DNA of 64,000 bases from Streptomyces sp. IMTB 2501 (GTDB lineage Bacteria > Actinomycetota > Actinomycetes > Streptomycetales > Streptomycetaceae). The notes under the pieces are model-generated. The model was not told where the DNA came from. It did not search any database and worked only from the letters and a program-made list of their open reading frames with translations. A program made the translations under genes and the position numbers. Below are positions 52,186 to 60,693 of this stretch, one piece after another (positions within the stretch are counted from its first letter, which is position 1; every line of letters begins with the position of its first letter). Where the stretch lies: contig NZ_MQUS01000007.1 of NCBI RefSeq assembly GCF_001953885.1, positions 253,104-317,103 on the forward strand, given 5' to 3'.

Positions 52186-53043
52186 ATGCCCGAGCGCACC
52201 TTCGACGGCCGTGAACTGCGCAACCGCCGCGTGCTCCTGCGCCAGTCCCAGTCCGGGTTGGGTGCGGTCCTGGGTGTGGGGACCAACGCCGTGTCACGCT
52301 GGGAGACCGGTCAGGCCACTCCCCCGCCCGAACGGCTTCCCGGCATCGCCGCAGCACTCGACGTGGCCCTCGATGACCTGTTTCCGCGCCTGGAGCCGCC
52401 CAACCTCGCCGACCTGCGATGCGACGCGGGCATGACACAGGCCGACACCGTCGCGGTCACGAAGACCCGGTCGCCGATGTCGGTCCGCGCTGCCGAGCGT
52501 GGCAAGCGGCCGCTGCCGGACACGTTTCACGAGGCGCTCGCCGCCGCGTACGGCGTCACCGTGCCGGAGCTGCTCGCTGCCCAGAAGCGCAGCTTTGGTC
52601 ACATCGTGCCCGTGCGAGCCCCCACGCGGGCGTCGGCGGCCTCGGTGGCGCACAAGCTCGCACACCTGCGGGACGACGTTTTCCAGGGCGCGCTGCCGTC
52701 GGATGCCGAGATCGCCGCCGAGGGGAACCGTAAAGCCGTTGAGCCCGTGCTCACGGAGGCACTGGTCGAGGCCCTGCGGCTGGGGACGTACGCCGGTCCC
52801 TCGGACGAGATCCTTAACGCCTTGGCGCTGGCCCTTGATGTGCCGTCCGTGTTCTTTCACAGCCCGGATCCGCAGATCGAACAACTGGTGGTGTCGACGC
52901 GCGCCGTCCGGAACAGTTTCACGGTGGAGGCGGCGCGCGGTGGCGAGCACGAGATTCCCGCCGCCGCGCGGGCCGAACTTCTGGACTTCATCAGCAGCAC
53001 GATGGCCGAGATCCTCGGCCCTGACTCCGGCCTGTCCGAGTAG
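52186..53043 (+). CDS. Double helix-turn-helix XRE-family regulator
   Basis: A 285-residue protein with two XRE-type DNA-binding regions: residues 8-66 (LLRQSQSGLGAVLGVGTNAV then SRWETGQATPPP) and 72-130 (MTQADTVAVTKTRSPMSVRA, ELLAAQ). A C-terminal region (140-285) is mostly helical (PVLTEALVEALRLGTYAGPS, EILNALALALDVPSVFF). The tail resembles the part of Rgg/ImmR-like proteins that senses a partner. The start ATG 52186 follows an AT-rich promoter patch (TATCCCCTTTTAGTGATC near 52118-52135). It is the first gene of the NUDIX / MAB_1171c / ImmA group, although on the opposite strand. Confidence 0.85.
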   Translation: MPERTFDGRELRNRRVLLRQSQSGLGAVLGVGTNAVSRWETGQATPPPERLPGIAAALDVALDDLFPRLEPPNLADLRCDAGMTQADTVAVTKTRSPMSVRAAERGKRPLPDTFHEALAAAYGVTVPELLAAQKRSFGHIVPVRAPTRASAASVAHKLAHLRDDVFQGALPSDAEIAAEGNRKAVEPVLTEALVEALRLGTYAGPSDEILNALALALDVPSVFFHSPDPQIEQLVVSTRAVRNSFTVEAARGGEHEIPAAARAELLDFISSTMAEILGPDSGLSE

Positions 53044-53071
53044 GCTCCGCCGCCCGGCCTCCTGCTCTCGG

Positions 53072-53524
53072 CTAGCGCACGAACTCGCGGTACGTGGTGC
53101 TTCCCTCCGCGAGACACGCCAGCGCCGCCTCCCAGAGGGGCCGCACGGCAGGCGGGATCTCGTCCGGCCCGATCTCGTCCGGTGCGCTGAACCGGTAGTC
53201 GGTCAGCTCGCTCTCCTGCAAGACGATCGAGGCCCTCTGCTCCTCGCTGAGGACTCCGCCGTCGAAGACGAAGTAGATGTGGCTGCCGGCCGGCGTCCGG
53301 ACAAAAGCGCTCACCAGGAGCTGCCCGATCGCCTGCTCGATGCCGAGCTCCTCCAGCAGCTCACGGCGCGCCGCCTGGGCGGGCGTCTCGCCCTCGTCCA
53401 CACCGCCGCCCGGAAGGTTCCAGCCTGGCTTGTAGCCGGGCTTGACGATCAGGATCCGGCCCTCGCTGTCTCGCAGGACTGCCGCGGCGGACATCGTGGG
53501 ACGGGCAGGGTTGGGGGAAGTCAT
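53072..53524 (-). CDS. NUDIX hydrolase
   Basis: A 150-residue protein with the NUDIX box GGGVDEGETPAQAARRELLE followed by ELGI, near residues 37-60. NUDIX enzymes hydrolyse nucleoside diphosphates linked to another group; the substrate here is unknown. ATG 53524 (MTSPNPARP) is chosen because GAGG lies seven bases upstream; the frame continues further upstream but without a site. The C-terminus EAALACLAEGSTTYREFVR is acidic and typical of single-domain members. It lies between the XRE gene (convergent) and the membrane gene with the amber codon (same strand, stop 33 bases upstream). Confidence 0.93.
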   Translation of the reverse strand: MTSPNPARPTMSAAAVLRDSEGRILIVKPGYKPGWNLPGGGVDEGETPAQAARRELLEELGIEQAIGQLLVSAFVRTPAGSHIYFVFDGGVLSEEQRASIVLQESELTDYRFSAPDEIGPDEIPPAVRPLWEAALACLAEGSTTYREFVR

Positions 53525-53556
53525 GTGCAAACCTCGGAGTTCTCGGTATGGGTTGC

Positions 53557-54843
53557 TCAACTGCGGCCGGTGGGCTGGCAGATGAGGAGATTCTGGGCGT
53601 CGGCAGCAGTGGTGAGCCGGTAGGCGGATGCCAGGTTCCTCAGGTGGGTGACCTCCTCTTGCGGGGTGGCCCCAGGGTCGAAGGGATACGGCGCGCCCGT
53701 GCCCGTCGACCCGTGCACGGGCTCATCGACGCTGGACAGCGCGGCGCGGATCCAGAGCGCTTCGGCCTACACCGCGGTGGCATGGTTCGGCCTGAGGTCG
53801 TCCTCGGCACGCTCCAAGGCGCGCTCGGCAAGGTCGTAAGGCGCGTGACGTCTCAGCAGGAAGACCACGTCGCGGATGTCCATGGCGAACCGGTCCAGGC
53901 GGGCCGGCAGCGACGGGTCGGGGCTGAAGAGCAGGTCTCGGGCAGCGTCGAGGCGTGCCGCCTTCGCTGTGATGCGGGTGAAAAGAGTGCTGGGGCGGTG
54001 CCGGACGGCGTCCGGGAAACGCAGTGCGAGCTGCCGCCAGAGAGGAGAGAGATCGACGAGGCTGCGCAGGGCGTGATACCGCTCGCGGGCGGCGTGCGTC
54101 GCCGGAGCGATGGCACCGAGGCCCCAGAGCAGAAAGCACAGGTACAGAAGGGTGTCGGTCACCATCTCCTGGGTCTGTTCCGTGCCGTCCGAAACCCGGG
54201 AAAGGGTGACCACCAGGAGGAAGGCTATGCGGAGCACCGAGTAGACCGTCGTGATCACCATGGCGGTCGACATCATGCGCAGGCCGTTGCGCAGGGAACG
54301 GAACGGTGCCTCCTTGACGGCACCTCCCCACTGGACCGCACACACCACGGCCGCGACGCCGGCGTACAGATAGAACAGACCCATGTACACGGCGAGGGCC
54401 GCCTCGCCGCGATACCGCTCGATGAAGTAGGGGGTGGAAGTGTCGGGCTTGCCCAGCAGAAAGAAGAAGATGACCGCCATCACCAGCACGGTGACCACCG
54501 AAGCCCGGGTGGCCACGCGGTGGACGAGGGCGGACAGCCGGACGGCACGGGACCGCTCGCCGTCCGGCCCGGCAGTGCGGTAGACCGCTGTGACGTAGCG
54601 GAGGATGACACAGATGCCGATGATGGACAGTACGTGCTTCACGAAGTAGGCCAGGTCGGGCAGACCGAGGCTGTCCAGCACGGCGAATCCCGCGGTTGTA
54701 CGGCTCAGCCATGCGGCGGCGAAGGCCACGAAGGCCCCCCACAACGACCGGTCTCGCCTATGGCCCCTGACGGCCGACTTGGCTCTCAGGCCGCCTTGTA
54801 TGAGGAGCAGGCCCGCGATGAGGTAGGCCAGGAGGTCGGACAT
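53557..54843 (-). CDS. MAB_1171c-like (DUF6545) membrane protein with in-frame amber codon
   Basis: From ATG 54843 the frame runs 358 codons to TAG at 53767-53769, then continues in frame for 69 more codons (AEALWIRAALSSVDEPVHG to LLICQPTGRS) to TGA at 53557. The product has about seven membrane helices (for example VLSIIGICVILRYVTAVY, VVTVLVMAVIFFFLLG) and a helical cytosolic half with AARERYHALRSLVDLSPLWR. The post-amber text, ALWIRAALSS and VTHLRNLASAYRLTTAAD, matches the end these proteins normally have, so TAG is a recent nonsense change or is read through. It starts eight bases after the ImmA-like gene and is coupled to it. Transport is only assumed for this family. Confidence 0.82.
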
Positions 54844-54851
54844 GTTCTCCT

Positions 54852-55328
54852 TCAAGTCTTGGGTCTGCCGTAGGTGAAGTCCTGGGCGAGGCTTCGCGTG
54901 GTCGGGTCGTCGATGGCGTGCTGGGTCTGCGCCATCCGGTTGATGAGCGCGGCCGCGTCCTCTGCACGCTGTTCGACCCGGGTCTCGTATCGCCGACGCG
55001 CGGAGGCCCGCCCCTCGGCCACCAGTTGCTCGGCACGCTCCGCCGAGAAGTCCGCCAGCAACTCGTCGGTGCCGATGACACCGGTGGAGTCCTCGGCCCA
55101 CAAGTGGACCAGCTCGTGCAGCTTGACCTGCCTCTCGTGCCACGGGGAACCGCTGTTGACGTGGAAGATCAGGTCGAGGGGCCGGGTGTCGTGCCGGACG
55201 TACAGGCCGCAGATACCGGTGACGCCGGCAATGCGGTCCGGCAGAGGTTTCATGACGATCCGCCGGCCTCGGGCCTGTTCCATGTTCCGGACCAGTTGGT
55301 CCAGGTCGAAAGGCTCCGGCAGCGGCAT
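54852..55328 (-). CDS. ImmA/IrrE-like metallopeptidase
   Basis: A protein of about 158 residues with the zincin motif VKLHELVHLWAED (His71, Glu72, His75) and FSAERAEQLVAEGRASARRR toward the C-terminus. ImmA/IrrE-type peptidases cleave XRE-family repressors, for example in ICE or toxin-like systems, and this type often sits beside a MAB_1171c-like membrane protein. The ATG 55328 (MPLPEPFDL) is the first plausible start in frame; the frame is open to 55493 but upstream is basic and without a ribosome site, so a longer product is possible. The partner XRE gene is at 52186-53043. Confidence 0.8.
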   Translation of the reverse strand: MPLPEPFDLDQLVRNMEQARGRRIVMKPLPDRIAGVTGICGLYVRHDTRPLDLIFHVNSGSPWHERQVKLHELVHLWAEDSTGVIGTDELLADFSAERAEQLVAEGRASARRRYETRVEQRAEDAAALINRMAQTQHAIDDPTTRSLAQDFTYGRPKT

Positions 55329-55885
55329 CGAAGAGACGATCAGCTGTGTCTCGCGACGGAGCGCACGCCGTGATCGCCAGACCCGAGCGGGAGCCAGGGA
55401 AGCGAACGGAGCATCGCGGGTGGGCTCTTCCCCCTGACCCGTTTCCTGCTTACCCGTTTCCTGTCTTCGTCGACCACGCCCGATCATCCACACGCAGGTT
55501 CTGCTCTCACGCCGCGGTGGCTGCGGTTGCTGTGGGCGACGCCCGGACGTCCAACGTCTCTACGCCGTTCGGTCACAGCGCCCCGCAGCTCCATCCCCAA
55601 GGTCTCGTACCAATATTTCGCCCCGGTTTACCGGAATTCACCCTGTGTGGAGCGAGTGTCTACGTAGAGCCACAGGCGCAGCTGCTTCCGCAGCCCGGAT
55701 CTTGCATTGCGCCAGCCGTACATGTCAACGTCCGCACTCGGGGCAGAACTCGATCGCTTCACTGCCTCACGCGTGCGTACCCCGATCCCCATGGCGCCCG
55801 CCCGGTCCGCCCGGTTCCGTGCGACGGACCTGTCCTGCGGCCGCGTAGAGCAGACGACGGATTCACCCAAGGAGGGGACTGCACA
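55329..55885. promoter_or_regulatory. Intergenic region upstream of the lytic transglycosylase
   Basis: These 557 bases hold no supported gene, apart from a possible N-terminal extension of the ImmA-like gene up to 55493. AT-richer patches occur near 55610 (CCAATATTTCG) and a small inverted repeat CCGG-TTTA-CCGG lies at 55623-55634, which may mark the promoter of the 55886 gene. Confidence 0.4.
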
Positions 55886-56959
55886 GTGACAGCACGTGCG
55901 CTCAAGGGGGCAGTCAGGGGCGCCAGAGGTACGGCGATCGCGGCGGCGGCGATGGCCGTGCTGACCGCGTCGCAGGCACCCGGAGCGGTCTCGGCCGAGG
56001 CCGCGGAGCATGCGCGGAAGGCGGCACCCGCCGAGCACGGCCCCAGCGTCTCCGGCGACACCCCGTACCGCACCGGCCTTCCCCCGCTGCGGACGCAGAA
56101 AAGTGGCTCGGCACAGGGAGTGACGGGCGGTGGAGCCCTGCCCGCCACCGTGTTCACCGCGTACCGGCGTGCCGAGGAGGAGCTGGCGCGCAGCGCGCCC
56201 GGCTGCCGGCTGCGCTGGCAGCTGCTGGCCGCCATCGGCCAGGTGGAGTCCGGGCAGGCATGGGGCGGCCGGGTCACCCCGGACGGTACGACCGTGACGC
56301 CCATCCTCGGCCCGCGGCTGACCGGCGGCGCCTTCGCCGTCGTGACGGACACCGACGGCGGCGCGTACGACGGGGACACGGTGTACGACCGCGCGGTCGG
56401 CCCGATGCAGTTCATCCCGTCCACCTGGGCCCGCTGGGGCGCGGACGGCAACGGCGACGGGCGGAAGGACCCGAACAACGTCTACGACGCGGCGCTCGCC
56501 GCCGGCCGCTACCTGTGCGCGGGCGGCCGGGACCTGTCGAACCCCGCCGACCTGGACCGGGCGATCCTGGGCTACAACCAGTCGGACGCCTATCTGCGCA
56601 CCGTCAAGGCCTGGTACGCGTACTACCTGGCCGGACACCGCGTGGTGCCGGACGCCTCCGCCGGATCCCGGTCGGACCGGCCGAAGCCGTCCCGCCCGAA
56701 GAGGCCGAAGCCCTCGCACGACCGGAAGCCGGTCCCTGGTCCCTCACCCGCGCCCTCGACGCCGCCCGCCTCACCCTCCCCCGGCCCGTCCCATACGGCC
56801 GGCGTGCCGAAGGCGTCCGGGACGCCGCTGGTCCCCGTCTCCGAGCCGACCCTCACACTGCCCGGCGGTGTGCTGCCCGACGCAGGGCAGCTGACCACGG
56901 GCAACAGCTGGAACACGATGAGCGTCTCCCCCTCCACAACCGCGACTACCCGGCGGTAA
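55886..56959 (+). CDS. Secreted lytic murein transglycosylase
   Basis: A 357-residue exported enzyme. A signal peptide (GTAIAAAAMAVLTASQAPGA, cleavage near 30-38) precedes a linker. A lysozyme-like domain (about 90-245) holds LLAAIGQVESGQ (catalytic Glu121), GPMQFIPSTWARWG near 172 and NVYDAALAAGRYLCAGG near 193. A Pro/Ser/Lys-rich tail (250-357) may bind cell wall. It cleaves peptidoglycan glycan strands with 1,6-anhydro formation outside the membrane. GTG 55886 has GGAGGGG eight bases upstream. The membrane-tailed sigma factor gene starts 54 bases downstream and may be in the same transcript. Confidence 0.92.
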   Translation: MTARALKGAVRGARGTAIAAAAMAVLTASQAPGAVSAEAAEHARKAAPAEHGPSVSGDTPYRTGLPPLRTQKSGSAQGVTGGGALPATVFTAYRRAEEELARSAPGCRLRWQLLAAIGQVESGQAWGGRVTPDGTTVTPILGPRLTGGAFAVVTDTDGGAYDGDTVYDRAVGPMQFIPSTWARWGADGNGDGRKDPNNVYDAALAAGRYLCAGGRDLSNPADLDRAILGYNQSDAYLRTVKAWYAYYLAGHRVVPDASAGSRSDRPKPSRPKRPKPSHDRKPVPGPSPAPSTPPASPSPGPSHTAGVPKASGTPLVPVSEPTLTLPGGVLPDAGQLTTGNSWNTMSVSPSTTATTRR

Positions 56960-57012
56960 TGTCGCCACCCGCCGGAAGCACAGGACCGGCGGGTGAGTGC
57001 GAAGGGGCTCTC

Positions 57013-58059
57013 ATGGCGACGGACATGCCTGCGGACACAGCGGCCGCCGACGAGCGTTGGCAGCGCATGTGGAGCCATCGCGAGCAGCTGCTCAAGGTGG
57101 CCCGGCGGCGCTCCATGAGCCAGGAGGACGCCGAGGACGCCGTGCACGAGGCGATGTTGCGGGCCGCGGAGCGCCCGGACCTGGATGACGAGCGGCTCGG
57201 CGCCTGGCTGACGACGGTGACGATGCGGCTGTGCGTCGACCGGTACCGGCAGGTCAACCGCGAGGCCGAGGTGGGCAGCCGCCCCACGCTCGTCGCGCCG
57301 GGCCCGGTACCCGTCGAGGAGGCGGTGTGCGACCGGGCCGAGGCGAAGTGGCTCGCCGTGCGCAGCGGTGAGCTGCCCGCCCGGCAGGCGGAGGCACTTC
57401 GGCTGAAGTCCGAGGACCTGGACGTGAGCCAGGTCGCGGTGCGGATGGGGCTCAGCTACCGGACCGTCGAGTCGCTGCTCGCCCGGGCCCGGCGGACGCT
57501 GCGTGCCTCGCTGGCCGGGACGCTCGGGCTGGTGCTGTTCCTGGTCGGGCGCGGACGGCTGCGCGCGGGCGGCAAGGCCCAGGCGGTCGCGGTCACCTCC
57601 ACGGCGGCGACCCTGGCAGCGGCGGGATTCGTGCTGCCGTACGCGCTCGACGCGGGCGGGAAGGGTCCGGCGCCGCGGTCGGCCGTCTCCAGCGACGCGC
57701 AGGTCCGGCGCGGCGAGGCCACGGGCCGGGGGCGCGCTCCCGTGATGCGCGTCCCCTCGCCTCCGGCGCCCGGGGCCCGGGGCCTGACGCCCTCGCCCAC
57801 CGGGGGCACGTCCCTGCCGTTGCCGGTGCCCGTGTCGTCTCTGCCGGACGTGTCCTCGTCCCCGCTCCCGGAGCTGTCGGCGCCGCGGGTCCCTCAGGTG
57901 CCCGACGTGCCGAAGGTGCCGAGGGTGCCGGGCCTGCCGACGAAGTCGGCCGCCTCGTCGGTCCCGTCTCTTCCCCCGGCCTCGGCCGTACCGACCGCTC
58001 CGCTCTCCGCCCCCGTTCCGAGGACGCCTTCGAGCACGCCGTCACCGAAGCTGCCTTAG
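57013..58059 (+). CDS. ECF-type sigma factor fused to a transmembrane and proline-rich extracellular tail
   Basis: A 348-residue protein. The sigma-2 region (about 20-90) has LLKVARRRSMSQEDAEDAVH and GAWLTTVTMRLCVDRYRQVN. The sigma-4 region (about 115-165) has LPARQAEALRLKSEDLDVSQ then YRTVESLLARARRTLR. One or two hydrophobic segments then follow (GTLGLVLFLVGRG and TLAAAGFVLPYAL, about 172-215) and a 130-residue extracellular tail rich in Pro/Ser/Val (VPQVPDVPKVPRVPGLPT). Classic ECF factors end after sigma-4; here the sigma may be held at the membrane with its own tail as sensor or anti-sigma function. GAAGGGG lies five bases before ATG 57013. The lytic enzyme just upstream suggests cell-wall sensing. 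Confidence 0.85.
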   Translation: MATDMPADTAAADERWQRMWSHREQLLKVARRRSMSQEDAEDAVHEAMLRAAERPDLDDERLGAWLTTVTMRLCVDRYRQVNREAEVGSRPTLVAPGPVPVEEAVCDRAEAKWLAVRSGELPARQAEALRLKSEDLDVSQVAVRMGLSYRTVESLLARARRTLRASLAGTLGLVLFLVGRGRLRAGGKAQAVAVTSTAATLAAAGFVLPYALDAGGKGPAPRSAVSSDAQVRRGEATGRGRAPVMRVPSPPAPGARGLTPSPTGGTSLPLPVPVSSLPDVSSSPLPELSAPRVPQVPDVPKVPRVPGLPTKSAASSVPSLPPASAVPTAPLSAPVPRTPSSTPSPKLP

Positions 58060-58110
58060 CGCCCGGTACCCGCGCCGCAAAAAAATCTTCGTCCGGCCGC
58101 GACGGACGCC

Positions 58111-58164
58111 CCGCCCTTCGCCGTAGAGCAGATGTCGGAGCTGCTTCACGGGCGAAGGGCGGGA
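58111..58164 (+). promoter_or_regulatory. Leader hairpin covering the mceG ribosome site
   Basis: CCCGCCCTTCGCC at 58111-58123 pairs with GGCGAAGGGCGGG at 58152-58164, a perfect 13-bp stem with a 28-base loop, ending four bases before ATG 58169. The GAAGGGCGGG ribosome site is inside the stem, so translation of mceG may be conditional. An A7 run lies upstream near 58080. Confidence 0.5.
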
Positions 58165-58168
58165 CCGG

Positions 58169-59098
58169 ATGGGTGCGGAGATCTGTGTGGAAGGGCTGAC
58201 CAAGTCCTTCGGTTCCCAGGTCATCTGGCAGGACGTCTCGCTGACGCTGCCCGCCGGGGAGGTCTCGGTGCTGCTCGGCCCCTCGGGGACGGGCAAGTCG
58301 GTGTTCCTGAAGACGCTTGTCGGGCTGCTGAAGCCGGAACGCGGCTCGGTGACGGTCGCGGGCCGGGACATCACCCGTCTGCGCGAGCACGACCTGTACG
58401 AGGTGCGGAAGCTGTTCGGGGTGCTGTTCCAGGACGGCGCGCTGTTCGGCTCGATGAACCTGTACGACAACATCGCCTTCCCGCTGCGCGAGCACACCCG
58501 CAGGTCCGAGAGCGAGATCCGGCGCATCGTGCTGGAGAAGATGGAGATGGTCGGGCTGCTGGGCGCCGAGGGGAAGCTGCCCGGGGAGATCTCCGGCGGG
58601 ATGCGCAAGCGGGCCGGGCTGGCCCGCGCCCTGGTCCTCGACCCGGAGATCATCCTGTTCGACGAGCCGGACTCGGGCCTGGACCCGGTGCGCGTGGCCT
58701 ACCTCAACCAGCTCATCGTCGACCTCAACGCACAGATCGACGCGACCTTCCTGATCGTCACCCACGATATCGCCTCGGCCCGCCAGGTGCCGGACAACAT
58801 CGGGCTGCTGTTCCGGCGCGAGCTGGTGATGTTCGGGCCCCGCGAGCAGCTGCTGACCAGTGACGAGCCCGTCGTACGGCAGTTCCTGAACGGCCGGATG
58901 CAGGGGCCGATCGGCATGGCCGAGGAGAAGGACGCGGCCCAGGTCGAGCAGGAACTGGCCGGGATCGACGAGGACGGCGGAGTGCAGGAAATGACTCCCC
59001 GCCTGCTGCCGAGCCCGGGTATCCCCCGACCGCCCCGCTGGGAGGCGATCGCGAGGCGGGAGGCCGAACTGCACGGGAAGGCGGTGAACAGCGCATGA
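58169..59098 (+). CDS. mceG: MceG/Mkl-type ABC ATPase
   Basis: A 309-residue ATPase with Walker A GPSGTGKS near 37-44, Q-loop FQDGALFG, ABC signature ISGGMRKR near 144-151, Walker B ILFDEPDSGLDP near 168-179 and the His switch THDI. The C-terminus beyond 250 is a charged tail specific to MceG proteins. It powers lipid import by the YrbE permeases and Mce complex encoded downstream. ATG 58169 is the start, directly after a hairpin that contains its ribosome site. The stop overlaps yrbEA by four bases. Confidence 0.94.
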   Translation: MGAEICVEGLTKSFGSQVIWQDVSLTLPAGEVSVLLGPSGTGKSVFLKTLVGLLKPERGSVTVAGRDITRLREHDLYEVRKLFGVLFQDGALFGSMNLYDNIAFPLREHTRRSESEIRRIVLEKMEMVGLLGAEGKLPGEISGGMRKRAGLARALVLDPEIILFDEPDSGLDPVRVAYLNQLIVDLNAQIDATFLIVTHDIASARQVPDNIGLLFRRELVMFGPREQLLTSDEPVVRQFLNGRMQGPIGMAEEKDAAQVEQELAGIDEDGGVQEMTPRLLPSPGIPRPPRWEAIARREAELHGKAVNSA

Positions 59099-59865
59099 GC
59101 CTCTCCCCCACGGGTGCGCTGCGGCACTCGGGCAACCTGTTCGCGATGGCGCTGGACGTCGTCCGGACCCTGCCCCGACGGCCCTTCCAGGCAAGGGAGT
59201 TCATCCAGCAGGCGTGGTTCGTCGCGAGCGTCACGATCCTGCCGACGGCGCTGGTCTCGATCCCCTTCGGGGCGGTCATCGCGCTGCAGATCGGCAGTCT
59301 GACCCGGCAGTTGGGCGCGCAGTCCTTCTCCGGTGCCGCGTCCGTGCTCGCCGTGCTGCGTGAGGCCTCGCCGATCGTCACCGCGCTGCTGGTCGCAGGC
59401 GCGGGCGGCACGGCGATCTGCGCGGACCTCGGGGCGCGAAAGATCCGGGACGAGATCGACGCGATGCAGGTGCTCGGCGTCGACCCGATCCACCGGCTCG
59501 TGGTACCGCGCGTACTGGCGTCGATGGTCGTGGCCGTCCTCCTCAACGGCCTCGTCTCGGTGGTCGGTGTCGCGGGCGGCTACTTCTTCAACGTCGTCCT
59601 CCAACACGGCACGCCCGGCGCCTATCTGGCGTCCTTCACCACCCTTGCCCAGCTGTCCGACCTGTGGGCGGCGGAGATCAAGGCGCTGGTGTTCGGGGCC
59701 ATCGCGGCGATCGTCGCCTCGTACAAGGGGCTGACGGCGCAGGGCGGTCCGAAGGGCGTGGGCGACGCCGTCAACCAGTCCGTGGTGATCACCTTCATGT
59801 TGCTGTTCGTGACCAACTTCGTGATGACCGCGGTGTACTTCCAGGTCGTCCCGCAGAGGGGTTAG
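59095..59865 (+). CDS. yrbEA: YrbE-family permease A
   Basis: A 256-residue membrane permease of the MlaE/YrbE family with about five helices. It has TALVSIPFGAVIALQIGSLT near 60, REASPIVTALLVAGAGGTAI near 92 and ADLGARKIRDEIDAMQVLGV near 115, the coupling helix with the conserved E-(V/I)-D-A-M-x-V-x-G. It dimerises with YrbEB to move lipids with energy from MceG. The ATG overlaps the mceG stop as ATGA, and yrbEB follows after four bases. Confidence 0.95.
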   Translation: MSLSPTGALRHSGNLFAMALDVVRTLPRRPFQAREFIQQAWFVASVTILPTALVSIPFGAVIALQIGSLTRQLGAQSFSGAASVLAVLREASPIVTALLVAGAGGTAICADLGARKIRDEIDAMQVLGVDPIHRLVVPRVLASMVVAVLLNGLVSVVGVAGGYFFNVVLQHGTPGAYLASFTTLAQLSDLWAAEIKALVFGAIAAIVASYKGLTAQGGPKGVGDAVNQSVVITFMLLFVTNFVMTAVYFQVVPQRG

Positions 59866-59868
59866 CCG

Positions 59869-60693
59869 ATGAGACCTCAGAAAGTCCTCGATCGCCCCTT
59901 GCGCTCGCTCGAAGAGCTGGGTGCCCAACTGTCCTTCTACGGAAGCTCGTTGGCATGGACGGGCCGTACCCTGCGCCGCTACAAGAAGGAGATCCTGCGG
60001 CTGCTCGCCGAGGTGAGCTTCGGCCGGGGCGCGCTCGCCGTGGTCGGTGGCACGGTCGGCGTGATCGCGTTCCTGTCCTTCTTCACCGGCACCGAGGTCG
60101 GCCTCCAGGGTTACGCGGCCCTCAACCAGCTCGGCACCTCCAATTTCGTGGCGTTCCTGTCGGCGTACTTCAACACCCGGGAGATCGCCCCGCTGGTGGC
60201 CGGACTCGCCCTGTCCGCGACGGTCGGCGCCGGGTTCACCGCGCAGCTCGGTGCGATGCGGATCAGCGAGGAGACCGACGCGCTGGAGGTGATGGGCGTC
60301 CCGTCACTGCCGTTCCTGGTGACGACGCGGATGATCGCCGGCTTCGTCGCGGTGATCCCGCTGTACGTGATCGGGCTGCTGTCCTCGTACCTGGCCGCCC
60401 GCACCATCACCACCGGCTACTACGGGCAGTCGACGGGCACGTACGACCACTACTTCCACCAGTACCTGCCACCCGTCGACGTGTTCTGGTCCTTCGGCAA
60501 GGTGATCGTCTTCGCCGTGCTGATCATCCTGGTGCACTGCTACTACGGCTACCACGCGAGCGGCGGCCCGGCCGGTGTGGGCGTCGCGGTGGGCCGGGCT
60601 GTGCGGACCTCGATCGTCGCCATCAACGTCCTGGACTTCTTCCTGAGCCTCGCGATCTGGGGCGCCAACACGACCGTACGAATAGCGGGGTGA
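59869..60693 (+). CDS. yrbEB: YrbE-family permease B
   Basis: A 274-residue partner permease with a longer cytosolic start (GAQLSFYGSSLAWTGRTLRR), about five helices and the conserved TVGAGFTAQLGAMRISEETDALEVMGV region (in two adjoining stretches TVGAGFTAQLGAMRI and SEETDALEVMGV). It completes the permease heterodimer of the Mce complex. The start lies four bases after yrbEA and its stop overlaps the first mce gene as GTGA. Confidence 0.95.
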   Translation: MRPQKVLDRPLRSLEELGAQLSFYGSSLAWTGRTLRRYKKEILRLLAEVSFGRGALAVVGGTVGVIAFLSFFTGTEVGLQGYAALNQLGTSNFVAFLSAYFNTREIAPLVAGLALSATVGAGFTAQLGAMRISEETDALEVMGVPSLPFLVTTRMIAGFVAVIPLYVIGLLSSYLAARTITTGYYGQSTGTYDHYFHQYLPPVDVFWSFGKVIVFAVLIILVHCYYGYHASGGPAGVGVAVGRAVRTSIVAINVLDFFLSLAIWGANTTVRIAG

